A DNA stretch of 64,000 nt from Pseudomonas putida (GCF_004357765.1 NZ_SMTE01000011.1:221939-285938); one strand, 5' to 3'. Counted from the stretch's first letter, positions 1-10,514 are shown. Translations and numbers: made by a program. The notes: generated by a model from the letters alone, not told the origin.

Positions 1-2
1 CT

Positions 3-1277
3 GCAGGCGGCTCGGACGCAGGTCGTCTGCGGGAGCTGGAGAAGCTGCTGGACACGGAACTGGCAACAGTCAAGGCGGCGCTGGAAAGTGAGTTGGACGC
101 TCAGAGCATTAGCGAACACCTGACCGAGCGCCAGGCCGAGCGGATGCGAGAGGTTTTCACCAAGGCGTCGGAGCGCTACCGGAACCGTTATGCCAAACGG
201 CTGCGCGAGCACACCATGTCCTATCTCAATCAGGTCCAGAAAATTGCTGAGGATAGGTACATTAAGGAAGAAGAGAACTTCACCAACAAGCTTAGGCATG
301 CGGCGAACTTCCTCACGCTGCAATCCGGTGAAAACGAAACCCGTTTCAGGTCGCGAATCATCGATTGCTGGTGCAACGGGACCAAGATTCTGCAATCCCC
401 GCTGGAGTCCGATTACCTGGCCATCTCGGACATGTCCGCGAAAGAACTCGGCATTCAGGAAATCAAATCCACGGAGCTCGCTGCGATCAAGCATGAGGGC
501 CTGAACAAACTGCTGGGTTACGAGGGTGCCTCTCTCGAAGTGCCTGCGGTGGGTACCCAGGAGCTGCAGCATGATCTGCGTCTGCTGCTTTCCAAGGGTA
601 GTACTACCACCAATGACGTCGAGCGATTCAAAGCGGAGCATGTCGAAGAGGTGCTCAAGGCGCTGCCCGCGATGACCATGGAGTACTTCCGTCTCAACCA
701 GGCAGTTGCCATCCGTACTCCTGAGCTGGCCCGCACCGAACTGGAAGCGTTCGATTTCGGCAAGCTCGCTTCGTCCATTCAGCAAGACCTCCCCAAGGTC
801 GCCGCCTCGGCCAAGCCGCTGCTCAATACCCTTGCGGCAATCCTCGCAGTGGACGTGGTCATCGACGGCTCCATCGACACCATCCCGGCCATCGCGGGCA
901 CGCTGACGGGCGGCCAGACCGCTGCTGCTTCGCTGGGCGCTTCGTTGTCCATGGCCGCTGCCGGGGCGATCACCCTTGGTTTCATCGCCTATCGCGGTGC
1001 TTCCGAAATTCAGCGCTATGATGCGGCGCGCAAGGGCTTCATCGCCGAAAGCCTCAACCAGTTCGCCGAGGCCCATATCAAGAAGGGCCTGGAGCTCTAC
1101 GACGACCTGATGGAAACCCTCGAAGAGCGCCTGGTGCGCAACCTGCGGGTGGCCTATGGCCTGGGCGCCGACCTCACGGTAAAAGACGCACTGGCACGTG
1201 GGTTGACGCGCCTGGAGCACGCTCGGGTGAACCTGGTCAAAGCCATCGACGATGCGCAAAGCCGCCATGTGGCTTGA
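3..1277 (+). CDS. Coiled-coil/membrane protein, 5'-truncated by window edge (possible C-terminal part of a dynamin-like GTPase)
   Basis: The frame is open to the first bases of the window: codons upstream of the TTG at 93 read through without a stop (…RELEKLLDTELATVKAALES…), so the gene begins outside. The visible part is about 424 residues. It starts as a charged, probably coiled-coil stretch, continues as a helical domain, and has a hydrophobic small-residue segment near nt 810-1000 (AAILAVDVV, then TLTGGQTAAASLGASLSMAA) that could insert into or lie on a membrane, followed by another amphipathic helical tail. No P-loop lies in the visible part. It overlaps the next gene by 26 nt, so the two are probably co-translated. 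By context it could be the stalk and membrane-binding half of a dynamin-like GTPase, but this is inference. Confidence 0.7.
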   Translation, partial: AGGSDAGRLRELEKLLDTELATVKAALESELDAQSISEHLTERQAERMREVFTKASERYRNRYAKRLREHTMSYLNQVQKIAEDRYIKEEENFTNKLRHAANFLTLQSGENETRFRSRIIDCWCNGTKILQSPLESDYLAISDMSAKELGIQEIKSTELAAIKHEGLNKLLGYEGASLEVPAVGTQELQHDLRLLLSKGSTTTNDVERFKAEHVEEVLKALPAMTMEYFRLNQAVAIRTPELARTELEAFDFGKLASSIQQDLPKVAASAKPLLNTLAAILAVDVVIDGSIDTIPAIAGTLTGGQTAAASLGASLSMAAAGAITLGFIAYRGASEIQRYDAARKGFIAESLNQFAEAHIKKGLELYDDLMETLEERLVRNLRVAYGLGADLTVKDALARGLTRLEHARVNLVKAIDDAQSRHVA

Positions 1278-3120
1278 GAAATACAGCAACCGCTATCGCT
1301 GGGCCTATAACGCGTATCAGCGCTTCATCGACGAAATGGACCCAAGCCTGGCTGGAGACTTCAACCGCTCCAGCCATGTGACGGTCGCCGTCTATGGCGC
1401 CACTCAGGTCGGCAAGACCACGCTGATTCTGGATTTGCTGGGCGTGACCGGTGAGGCTCTGGAGCGCGCTTCCAGTGTATTGCGAGGCGATCAACGCATG
1501 GGCAAGTCTTCGACGGCCTGTGCGATTCGTTACGGCCGCTCGAAGGATGATCACTGGTACATCGGCGATGACGGTGGGGCGTTGGATGATGAAGCCGCAA
1601 GGGTACAGTTTTCCGCGATACGCACTGAGATGGAGGAGGGCTGGGCACAGTCCGTTGAGGTGTTGTCTGTGCGGTTGCCATCGATGTTCTTCGAGCAAGG
1701 GGGAGGGGATGCGCTGAGCCTGGACCTGCGCATTCTCGATATCCCGGGCATCAATGCTGTTAACGAGGCTGAGCAGGCTCAGGTCGCGCGAGTGGCGGAG
1801 AAGTATGTGGCCACGGCCGATCTGATCTTGCTGGTCGGGCGTGCAGATGACCTGGGCTTCCTTCATCCCAACAAGCTCAAGCTGGCGGCGTTGGGTGACT
1901 GGATGCTGCAACCCAACCGCTATCGTGTGGTGCTCTCCTATACGTTCTCGCCTGCCAGTTTCAAGACTTGGTTCGGGCAGGACGAGCGCACGGTGGATCA
2001 GGTGAGAGCCTATATTTACCAAGAGCTGGGTACCCACGACTACATGCCGCCGCCGGAAGTGGAAAAGATGTTGTTTCCACTGGAGTTTGGCGACTCGCTG
2101 GGAAGCCTCAGTGCCGACCCGGTATATCACCAGAGAGCCGTGAAACTGATCCTGCGGTTGCGAAGTGAATTACTGGCCGGCATCACAAAATCTGCAAGCC
2201 CGTACGGGCGTCTGGCCTCCGCATTCAAGATGAAAACCTTGATCGATGTAAGGCTTGAGCGAGAGCAGGTTCAATACGAAAAGCACAGGAAGGAGTTGGA
2301 GGTCGCCCTTCAGCAGGCACTGGATGCGCTGATGCAGAGCGAGGGCTTGTTGAATGACTGCCAGAAAGAAAGCGGCGCGCTACATCATCACAGACGTTGC
2401 CTGCACCGGTACCTGAAGGTTTACCGGGGCAATGATCTTCGCCGCTACTTCACTCAGCCTTTGCCGAGTACTACGGAATCAGTCAGTGCCCTGAAGTCGC
2501 TTGCCATGCAGTTCGAGAACGGTATCCAGGCCAAATGGAAAGCGATGTGTGAGCGCCACGCCCATCGTCAGGCCAATTCCCGACTGGCCGAGCTTTCGCC
2601 TCCCACGACCAGCGCGCTGAACAGCTTCTATCAGAAAATGAACGGGTACCTTACCGACGGCTACTGGTGGTCAAGCGAGAACTTCCGTACCGATCACAGC
2701 ATGCTGCTGGGGGCGGCCGAGAAGGTCGTGGACGCCTACACCGAAGCCGCCACCGAGGAAATTCGCAAGTATATGGAGCATCAGGCGAATGGCCTGAAGC
2801 GAAAATACTCGGATTACGAGCGGCGGCTTGCCGTGATGAAAACAGCCGTAGCAGAGCGCCAGCAGGCGGTGAAGGGCATACAAGGCAAGCGCCACCATCT
2901 TGAACAGGCCCACGCGGAATTCAAAGCGCGCATGCAGTTCAGCATGGAACACTCGCACAAGTTTGAACAATACATCCTCGAAGCGTTCAAGGCCGAGCTC
3001 GATCGCGTCCGGGAAGCCATCCGCCGTCCGCTCAATGCGATAGAACAGCTCTACGACATGTTCTACCTCCATGTGCTGCTGGGCGAACTCGACAAAATGC
3101 TGGAAGGGAAGAAGTTCTGA
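1252..3120 (+). CDS. Dynamin-like P-loop GTPase, 622 aa
   Basis: A P-loop GATQVGKTT lies at residues 49-57 and a G3-type DIPG at about 163-166, directly after a beta-strand (LRILDIPG), as in dynamin/Era-type GTPases. The sequence between them (conserved SSTACAIRYG) may supply the G2 threonine. After the strand LILLVGRADD I see no clear N/TKxD G4 motif, so nucleotide specificity is uncertain. The C-terminal two thirds are long charged helices (about 320-390 and 490-570), consistent with a dynamin stalk. The start is the ATG at 1252, inside the previous gene; ATG 1267 is an alternative. The stop overlaps the next start as TGATG, a strong sign of coupling. LeoA/B/C-type bacterial dynamins are the closest family idea I can offer. 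Confidence 0.7.
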   Translation: MRKAAMWLEKYSNRYRWAYNAYQRFIDEMDPSLAGDFNRSSHVTVAVYGATQVGKTTLILDLLGVTGEALERASSVLRGDQRMGKSSTACAIRYGRSKDDHWYIGDDGGALDDEAARVQFSAIRTEMEEGWAQSVEVLSVRLPSMFFEQGGGDALSLDLRILDIPGINAVNEAEQAQVARVAEKYVATADLILLVGRADDLGFLHPNKLKLAALGDWMLQPNRYRVVLSYTFSPASFKTWFGQDERTVDQVRAYIYQELGTHDYMPPPEVEKMLFPLEFGDSLGSLSADPVYHQRAVKLILRLRSELLAGITKSASPYGRLASAFKMKTLIDVRLEREQVQYEKHRKELEVALQQALDALMQSEGLLNDCQKESGALHHHRRCLHRYLKVYRGNDLRRYFTQPLPSTTESVSALKSLAMQFENGIQAKWKAMCERHAHRQANSRLAELSPPTTSALNSFYQKMNGYLTDGYWWSSENFRTDHSMLLGAAEKVVDAYTEAATEEIRKYMEHQANGLKRKYSDYERRLAVMKTAVAERQQAVKGIQGKRHHLEQAHAEFKARMQFSMEHSHKFEQYILEAFKAELDRVREAIRRPLNAIEQLYDMFYLHVLLGELDKMLEGKKF

Positions 3121-3755
3121 TGGAACGATCCGATTTGGATGCCGAAATCTTAGCCGCTGATCAAGAGCTGTCAGCGCTGTTGGAAAAGCACATCAATGCG
3201 CCGGTGAAGCGAAGCATCGAGGAAGTGAGCGGGGGGCTGTCGCTCACACTCAAGGGCGACTTCGAGTCCACCGTGCTCAGCCTACGGTCGGAGCTGAAAA
3301 AGCTGCACAGCGCGTTCGAGGACTTGGGCGACGACCTTGGCAGCGTCCGCCAGGTGTCCAAGCGCATCGAGACACTGGTTCAGAAGGTTGAGTCTGCGCA
3401 GGATGGCCGGTTCGAGAATGCTGGCTTGCAGGTTGTCGAAAGCGCTCGCCTGGTTACCGAAGGGATCGCCGGTGTCGAGGAGCGCTTGAGCAAACTTGGC
3501 GCCGCCCAACTGCATCACCTGAACGCCGCGTTGAAAGCGCTGGCTGCAGATATTCACAGCCAGCGTGCTGAACGCCGCGATGACCAGCAACAGTCGTTGG
3601 CCAGACTGGATGAAATCGCGTCCACGATTGCAGCGCAGCAGGCTCAGTCGCAGACGGTGCAACAGTTGTCCAAGCGGCGCTTTATCTGGATCTGTGCGGC
3701 GCTTGGCTTGAATCTTGGTGTTCTCGTAGCCGTATTGGTCAAAGCATTCCTGTAG
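3120..3755 (+). CDS. Coiled-coil protein with C-terminal membrane anchor, 211 aa
   Basis: Residues 1-180 are charged, heptad-like and predicted coiled coil (…LRSELKKLHSAFEDLGDDLG…), with methyl-acceptor-like small-residue stretches. Residues about 186-211 form one hydrophobic helix preceded by KRR (RRFIWICAALGLNLGVLVA), so the protein is probably tail-anchored with its bulk in the cytoplasm. The start ATG shares one base with the stop of the GTPase gene, implying fixed stoichiometry. No enzymatic motif is visible. By position it may be a membrane-bound adaptor or receptor for the GTPase. I do not recognise a named family. Confidence 0.75.
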   Translation: MERSDLDAEILAADQELSALLEKHINAPVKRSIEEVSGGLSLTLKGDFESTVLSLRSELKKLHSAFEDLGDDLGSVRQVSKRIETLVQKVESAQDGRFENAGLQVVESARLVTEGIAGVEERLSKLGAAQLHHLNAALKALAADIHSQRAERRDDQQQSLARLDEIASTIAAQQAQSQTVQQLSKRRFIWICAALGLNLGVLVAVLVKAFL

Positions 3756-3763
3756 AGGCTTGC

Positions 3764-3793
3764 TCGGGTGCCCGGCATTGTCGCGGCGCCCGA
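3764..3793 (+). other. Hairpin in the 95-nt gap between operon genes 3 and 4
   Basis: The arms TCGGGTGCC (3764-3772) and GGCGCCCGA (3785-3793) can pair over nine positions with one G-U. No T tract follows, so it is more likely a processing or stability element, or a weak attenuator, than a strong terminator. It marks the only sizeable gap in the operon. Confidence 0.35.
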
Positions 3794-3850
3794 ATGTTGC
3801 AGTCGGATCGTCTTCTTCCTCCTTTTTGAACCGGTCAAGGACAGCCCGTC

Positions 3851-5104
3851 GTGAGTTCCTCAAACGTACTTTCTTCCCCTGATACTACTGTGCAACGGCT
3901 TCTCGAAGAACGCGAGCAGGAGCGCCAAGCCGACCTGCTCGACCAGGTTGCCTTCACTGATACAGCCAGCGCACCGAAGGCGGTTGCGGTCATCTGGAGC
4001 TTCATTCGCTCTTATGACCAGCACCGCAACGAGATGCCGCTGGACCAGTGGCTCACCCAAGAGCTCAAAAAGTACCCGCAACTTTGGCAGGGCAATGCTG
4101 AGGTCGAGGCTGTTGCACGTACGTTGATCAACTCGATCTCGCGAACTCATCAGCACAAAGCGTCGTTGCAACAACACCTCGACAAGGGAAAGAGCGCGGT
4201 CAATTGGCTGGCCAGAGAGCTGGAACAGGACGTGCAGAACAACCCTGAGTTGAATCCAAGTGAATACGCGGGCCAGGTGCAGAGCATGCTGGCGTCAGCC
4301 AATGTGTCGCTGGCGCAAAAACTCGATCCGAGTGTGCGCCATTCCACTGTGCCTGACGATGTCACCGGTAATTCTTCGCCGATTCTTGCTGAAACCCAGC
4401 CGACCATCTGGGACGAAACCTCCCGCTTGGAAATTTCCAGGGAGATCAACAAGCAAGCGCTGCTGAATGCCGCCCTGAACGCTTCGTACCACGGTGCCCG
4501 TATCCTCGGACAGCGCACCTGGAACTGGTGGCGAGGTGAGGAAAACGCACCCGCAAGTGTGGCGATGCAGGCATTCTTCGACAGCTCGCTGAAGTCGGCC
4601 GACCATGTCGGCGCGCAGGTTGCGGTGTCGGGTGGCGTGATGGTTGCGGCAAAAAGTGGCTGGTTGAGCTTTTTCCGCGACGCGTCAGCCGAAGAGGTCG
4701 CGACCACGACCTACGTTGGCCTGGAGCGTGCCAAAGCCTTGTACAAGCTCGGGCAAGGCGACATTTTTGCGGATACCGCGATCAACGCCATCGAACAGAC
4801 CACCATGGTGGCTGCTCGCTCATTGGCCCAGGCCGCTGAACATAAAGGCGCGGCGCTCGGCGCCGAGTGGGGTGCAGCTCTGGGCACTGTGTTTGGTCCA
4901 GGAGGTACGGCTATTGGCGGGGTTGTCGGTGGTGTCGTTGGCCGTGCGGCCGGGAAGGCCGTCGGCACCCTGATCGAGAAGGGCGGCCGAAAGGTTATCG
5001 AGGTTGCCAGCAAGGTAGTTCGCAAGGTGGTCGGCACACTCAAAGATGTAGCGACGAAGACCGTCGAACGCGTGTCAGATTTCTTTTCGTCGTTGTTTAG
5101 TTGA
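3851..5104 (+). CDS. Helical protein with a glycine-zipper membrane segment, 417 aa
   Basis: The start is GTG at 3851, with AAGGA about 11 nt upstream. The N-terminal ~200 residues are soluble and helical, the middle part is alanine-rich, and residues about 330-372 are a glycine/alanine-rich hydrophobic run (GAALGTVFGPGGTAIGG then VVGGVVGRAAGKAVG). This pattern is seen in glycine-zipper proteins that oligomerise in membranes. It is followed by a basic amphipathic tail (KVIEVASKVVRKVVG). There is no signal peptide, so it would act from the cytoplasm on the inner membrane. It ends 9 nt before the AAA+ gene. It could be a pore or membrane-perturbing effector or a structural scaffold; the sequence alone does not decide. 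Confidence 0.75.
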   Translation: MSSSNVLSSPDTTVQRLLEEREQERQADLLDQVAFTDTASAPKAVAVIWSFIRSYDQHRNEMPLDQWLTQELKKYPQLWQGNAEVEAVARTLINSISRTHQHKASLQQHLDKGKSAVNWLARELEQDVQNNPELNPSEYAGQVQSMLASANVSLAQKLDPSVRHSTVPDDVTGNSSPILAETQPTIWDETSRLEISREINKQALLNAALNASYHGARILGQRTWNWWRGEENAPASVAMQAFFDSSLKSADHVGAQVAVSGGVMVAAKSGWLSFFRDASAEEVATTTYVGLERAKALYKLGQGDIFADTAINAIEQTTMVAARSLAQAAEHKGAALGAEWGAALGTVFGPGGTAIGGVVGGVVGRAAGKAVGTLIEKGGRKVIEVASKVVRKVVGTLKDVATKTVERVSDFFSSLFS

Positions 5105-5113
5105 GGCCGAGAG

Positions 5114-7462
<2,349 letters not shown>

Positions 7463-7473
7463 CAGTACCCACC

Positions 7474-7500
7474 CGTGAGCCAGGCTTGTGCTGGCTCACG
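7474..7500. terminator. Perfect 10-bp hairpin between convergent genes
   Basis: CGTGAGCCAG (7474-7483) pairs perfectly with CTGGCTCACG (7491-7500) around a 7-nt loop. It follows the AAA+ stop by 11 nt and precedes the end of the convergent small gene. There is no real T tract on either strand, so termination is likely but not certain. Confidence 0.5.
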
Positions 7501-7518
7501 TTCACACCCCGGCATACC

Positions 7519-7764
7519 TCAGCTCTCGGGCGCCACTCCCAGCAGCATTTGAACCTGACGCCGCAGTTGCCCCACCAGCTCACGTTCAGCGCGCAACTCG
7601 GACCGCAGTTCATTGTTCTCGTGCTCGTGAATCCGAGCGATGCGCTGCACATCCCGATCGTTTCTGACCACATCCCAAACCTCTCCCATCCGCGAGTGCA
7701 CCAGCACGAGAACGAGCAGAGTGATGCCGCTTAGGCTCAGCAGTGCGAGCTGCAGGGTTTCCAT
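7519..7764 (-). CDS. Small membrane protein with coiled-coil tail, 81 aa
   Basis: The ATG at 7764 is preceded by AAGGAAG at good spacing. Residues about 5-23 are one hydrophobic helix (LALLSLSGITLLVLVLVHS); the rest is a charged heptad-type helix rich in E and R (HENNELRSELRAERELVGQL). The layout suggests a single-pass inner-membrane protein with a cytoplasmic coiled coil. It is convergent to the five-gene operon. It could be a phage-spanin-like or accessory membrane protein, but no family is recognised. Confidence 0.6.
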   Translation of the reverse strand: METLQLALLSLSGITLLVLVLVHSRMGEVWDVVRNDRDVQRIARIHEHENNELRSELRAERELVGQLRRQVQMLLGVAPES

Positions 7765-8113
7765 TTATCGCTTCCTTGAGTAGTGGCTGTTTGCCGTTAA
7801 GCGAAACGATATGTCTAGTACTGCTACATGTCTATATTGGCTACTTGTACAGGTAAAGGATTGGTGCAGATCCGGCCTGCGCTTGGCTGGCGCGTGGATA
7901 GGAGGGTGAAAGCAATGTGCTATCGTGTAGGCCGCGGATGGCATGGTCTTAAGAGGGAAGCGCTCTCGCAATGGAGATTTTCGACCGCCTGCTTGATACG
8001 TATAAATACTTTACATATCTAGCGCGTGTTGATCGTAATTGAGCAGACACGTAGGATTTCACGTCACGTCATTTGTCTGGTCGCTACCCGCTGCCAATCA
8101 TTCAGGGCCCACG
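7765..8113. other. 349-nt regulatory gap with two possible small ORFs
   Basis: No established gene. Two short frames have usable starts: 7915-8022 (35 codons, ATG with AGGAGGG 9 nt upstream, MCYRVGRGWHGLKRE…) and 7971-8042 (23 codons, MEIFDRLLDTYKYFTYL…, ending just before the WYL gene). Either could be a leader peptide or a gene remnant. The stretch is visibly more AT-rich near 7800-7850 and 7990-8040, as expected of promoters for both flanking genes. Confidence 0.35.
7993..8021 (+). promoter_or_regulatory. Candidate sigma-70 promoter for the WYL gene
   Basis: TTGATA (7993-7998) is followed after 17 nt by TATCTA (8016-8021). The -35 is good, the -10 only fair. It lies about 93 nt before the preferred WYL start. 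Confidence 0.3.
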
Positions 8114-8992
8114 ATGAAACATAAGCAAAGCATGGATCAAATCCGCTGGGACCTTGCCCTGCGCTACCGCCTGATCGAAACGGTGGTCTGGTGGGAGGGG
8201 CGCCTGACCACCAACCACTTGATGCAGTGCTTCGGCATCAGCCGGCAGCAGGCATCAAAGGACATCAATACCTACATCACCGACTATGCCTCGAAGAATC
8301 TGGTCTACGACAAGCAGATCAAAGGCTACGTGCCAACCCGGCAGTTCAAACCGTTGTTCATCGACGACAGCGCCAGTGCCTACCTGGACCTGCTCAACCA
8401 CAACGATGAGCGTGCGCCGCATATCGAAGGGTTGAACCTAGCTTACGCGCACACTGAAGTGTTGAAGGTACCCGATCGCTCTGTGAGGCCCGAGGTGCTG
8501 CGGCCACTGCTCAAGGCGTGTCGTGAAAAGCGGCGTCTGGACATCGAGTACGTGTCGTTCAAAACCCCGGAAGTGGAAGGGCGCACCATTGCGCCGCACA
8601 CGTTGGTGTACACCGGGATGCGTTGGCACGTGCGGGCTTACTGCGAGAAGAACCGGGAGTATCGGGACTTTGTGTTGAGCCGTTTTCGAGGCGAGCCGGA
8701 GCTGCTCGACGATCAGACGGAAAATGGTGTCGAGCACGACGTGGAGTGGAACACCAAGATCGATGTGATCTTCAAGCCGGACGAGCGCCTGACGCCGGCG
8801 CAACGGTCGATCATTGAAGTGGACTACGCGATGACTAATGGGCAGCTTGTGGTCAAAAGCTCACAAGCATTGGCGAAGTACGTAGTGAAACGATTTCACG
8901 TAAATCCGAACCAGCATGACGCCCGCCCTGAAGCCCAGCAGTTGGTGTTGGCGAACCGGGCTGAGTTGAAACTCTGGCTGAGCTTAGACTAA
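8114..8992 (+). CDS. WYL-domain transcriptional regulator, 292 aa
   Basis: A winged helix-turn-helix lies near residues 15-75 (LTTNHLMQCFGISRQQASKDI). The WYL core covers about 120-200 with the RWHVRAYC signature at about 170 and downstream arginines (YRDFVLSRFRGEP), and a WCX-like C-terminal domain follows. This matches the BrxR/CapW layout, in which WYL repressors control BREX, CBASS and other defence loci and may sense nucleic acid. The frame opens at a TTG at 8039, but the ATG at 8114 (MKHKQSMDQI) gives a normal N-terminus; ATG 8132 is another option. It sits between the operon and the integrase and may regulate the island. Confidence 0.8.
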   Translation: MKHKQSMDQIRWDLALRYRLIETVVWWEGRLTTNHLMQCFGISRQQASKDINTYITDYASKNLVYDKQIKGYVPTRQFKPLFIDDSASAYLDLLNHNDERAPHIEGLNLAYAHTEVLKVPDRSVRPEVLRPLLKACREKRRLDIEYVSFKTPEVEGRTIAPHTLVYTGMRWHVRAYCEKNREYRDFVLSRFRGEPELLDDQTENGVEHDVEWNTKIDVIFKPDERLTPAQRSIIEVDYAMTNGQLVVKSSQALAKYVVKRFHVNPNQHDARPEAQQLVLANRAELKLWLSLD

Positions 8993-9194
8993 GGCGTCCC
9001 TGGTCGACCTCGCGGTTTTACCAGGCTAGGCATTAAAGCCGATGTATGAGTCATTATGTTCGAGGATAGATACATTGCCGTTGTTTCGGCTGCGGGGTTG
9101 AGCAAAGCCTCATTATCGATCACGCTGATCGCGGATGACCGCCTTTGGCCGTTAGGCTGTTGGGACTGGCTACTTCGAGGCAGTGTCAGCGGAT

Positions 9195-10442
9195 CTAAAC
9201 GACCTCCCTGTGCCGATTTTCTTGGATAGCTGACACTGACAGATTACCCGTCGCTGCTTCCTGGATATGCTCACTCCACCAGATCATCATCGGTCGTCTC
9301 CGCTCGATGTAGTCCGCACGGTTGTAGGCGCTGCGAACCTCGTCTTTATCGACGTGGGCAAGTGCTACCTCGATCAATTCGGGATCCCAACCATGCTCGT
9401 TGAGGATGGTGCTGGCCATCGACCGCATGCCGTGGCTGACCAGACGCCCCTCGAAGCCCATTCGTTTCAGCGCCATGTTGGCGGTCTGGCTGTTGCAGTG
9501 GGTACGTGGGTTTCGGTCTGCAGGGAACACAAATTCCCGATGTCCACTGTAGGGCCTGATCGCGTCGAGGAGTGCAAGAGCCTGCTCAGTAAGCGGGACA
9601 ATGTGCGCGCGGCGCTTTTTCATGCGCTCCGCAGGAATCGTCCAGATCTTCTTCTCGATGTCGATATCTGCCCAGCAGGTGGTCGCTGCTTCGACTGGCC
9701 GGGTCATGGTGTGAAGCTGCCACTCTATCAGGCAGCGTGTTGTTCTTTTTATGCTGGCATTGGCGATTGCCACCATGAGCTCTTTCAGCTCATCGGGAGG
9801 TAGTGCCGCCATGTTTTTCTTTTTCGGTTTCTTGAAAACGGAGCGGATGCCACTGAGCGGGTTCGCGTGAATCAGTCCCGAGTTGACCCCGTAGGTCATG
9901 ATCTCGTTGAGCCGCTGTGTCAGTCGTTTCACGGTTTCAAGGCTGCCTTTGGTTTCGAGTGGCCGGAGCAGGTTAATGACCTGAGGAGCACTAATGGTCG
10001 AGAGTGGGGTGTGTCCCAGATACGGAAAGATGTGCAGCGTGAGGGAGCGCCAGATGTCCTCAGCGTAGGCCTGTGTCACTGCATCCTTTTTCAGCTCATA
10101 CCAGGCCGTCGCCACGTTCTGGAAAGTGTGCTCAGTCGCTGCCTTCTTAGCTTGCTGCACTGCATCCCGTTTCTCTTTGGGGTCGATGCCGTGAGCGAGG
10201 AGCTCGCGTGCCTCAACGGTGCGCTTTCGGGCTTGCGCCAATGAAACTTCGGGGAAGGTCCCGAGGCCCATGTTGATCCGGTTCTTCGTCACCGGGTGCC
10301 GGTAGTTGAAGTTCCAGAGCTTAGAGCCATTACTTCTCACTCGCATTTGAAGGCCGTCACCATCGCTTAGGACATAGTCCTTCTCTTGAGGCTTGGCGGC
10401 TTTGACTTTGAGGTCCGAGAGGCGGGTGGCTTGAGCGCACAT
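9195..10442 (-). CDS. P4-type tyrosine integrase of the island, 415 aa
   Basis: The N-terminal DUF4102-type arm-binding domain (LSDGDGLQMRVR…GLGTFPEVSLAQAR) is followed by a SAM-like core-binding domain and the catalytic domain. The recombinase residues are visible: R248 (TRPVE), H337 and R340 (SHGMR), H363 (ALAHVD) and nucleophile Y373 (SAYNRADY). All are present, so the enzyme should be active. The ATG at 10442 is preferred; a TTG at 10454 in the same frame overlaps a repeat. It lies 186 nt from the tmRNA 3' end, the usual place for an integrase that recombines at ssrA, and it reads away from the tmRNA into the island. Confidence 0.95.
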   Translation of the reverse strand: MCAQATRLSDLKVKAAKPQEKDYVLSDGDGLQMRVRSNGSKLWNFNYRHPVTKNRINMGLGTFPEVSLAQARKRTVEARELLAHGIDPKEKRDAVQQAKKAATEHTFQNVATAWYELKKDAVTQAYAEDIWRSLTLHIFPYLGHTPLSTISAPQVINLLRPLETKGSLETVKRLTQRLNEIMTYGVNSGLIHANPLSGIRSVFKKPKKKNMAALPPDELKELMVAIANASIKRTTRCLIEWQLHTMTRPVEAATTCWADIDIEKKIWTIPAERMKKRRAHIVPLTEQALALLDAIRPYSGHREFVFPADRNPRTHCNSQTANMALKRMGFEGRLVSHGMRSMASTILNEHGWDPELIEVALAHVDKDEVRSAYNRADYIERRRPMMIWWSEHIQEAATGNLSVSAIQENRHREVV

Positions 10443-10444
10443 GC

Positions 10445-10514
10445 GGTATTCCAAGAGCGGTTTCGGTATTCCAAAAATTACCAGTAGATGGCTTGGAATA
10501 CCACTTGGAATACC
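10445..10514. repeat. Two direct plus two inverted copies of GGTATTCCAA at the integrase start
   Basis: GGTATTCCAA occurs at 10445-10454 and 10465-10474, and its complement TTGGAATACC at 10493-10502 and 10505-10514. Spacing is 20 nt within the first pair and 12 nt within the second. The array covers the integrase promoter/start and faces the tmRNA junction, fitting arm-type integrase/excisionase sites or an autoregulatory operator. Confidence 0.75.

Noticed and set aside
1237-2130. Long minus-strand open frame under the GTPase gene
   Set aside because: Shadow of the coding frame; no ribosome-binding site and low-complexity content. Similar antisense frames across dnaK, carB, pnp and acs were dropped for the same reason.
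10445-10514. CRISPR-like array
   Set aside because: Only four 10-bp copies in mixed orientation, spacers of 2-18 nt; fits protein-binding sites, not CRISPR. No CRISPR array seen elsewhere.
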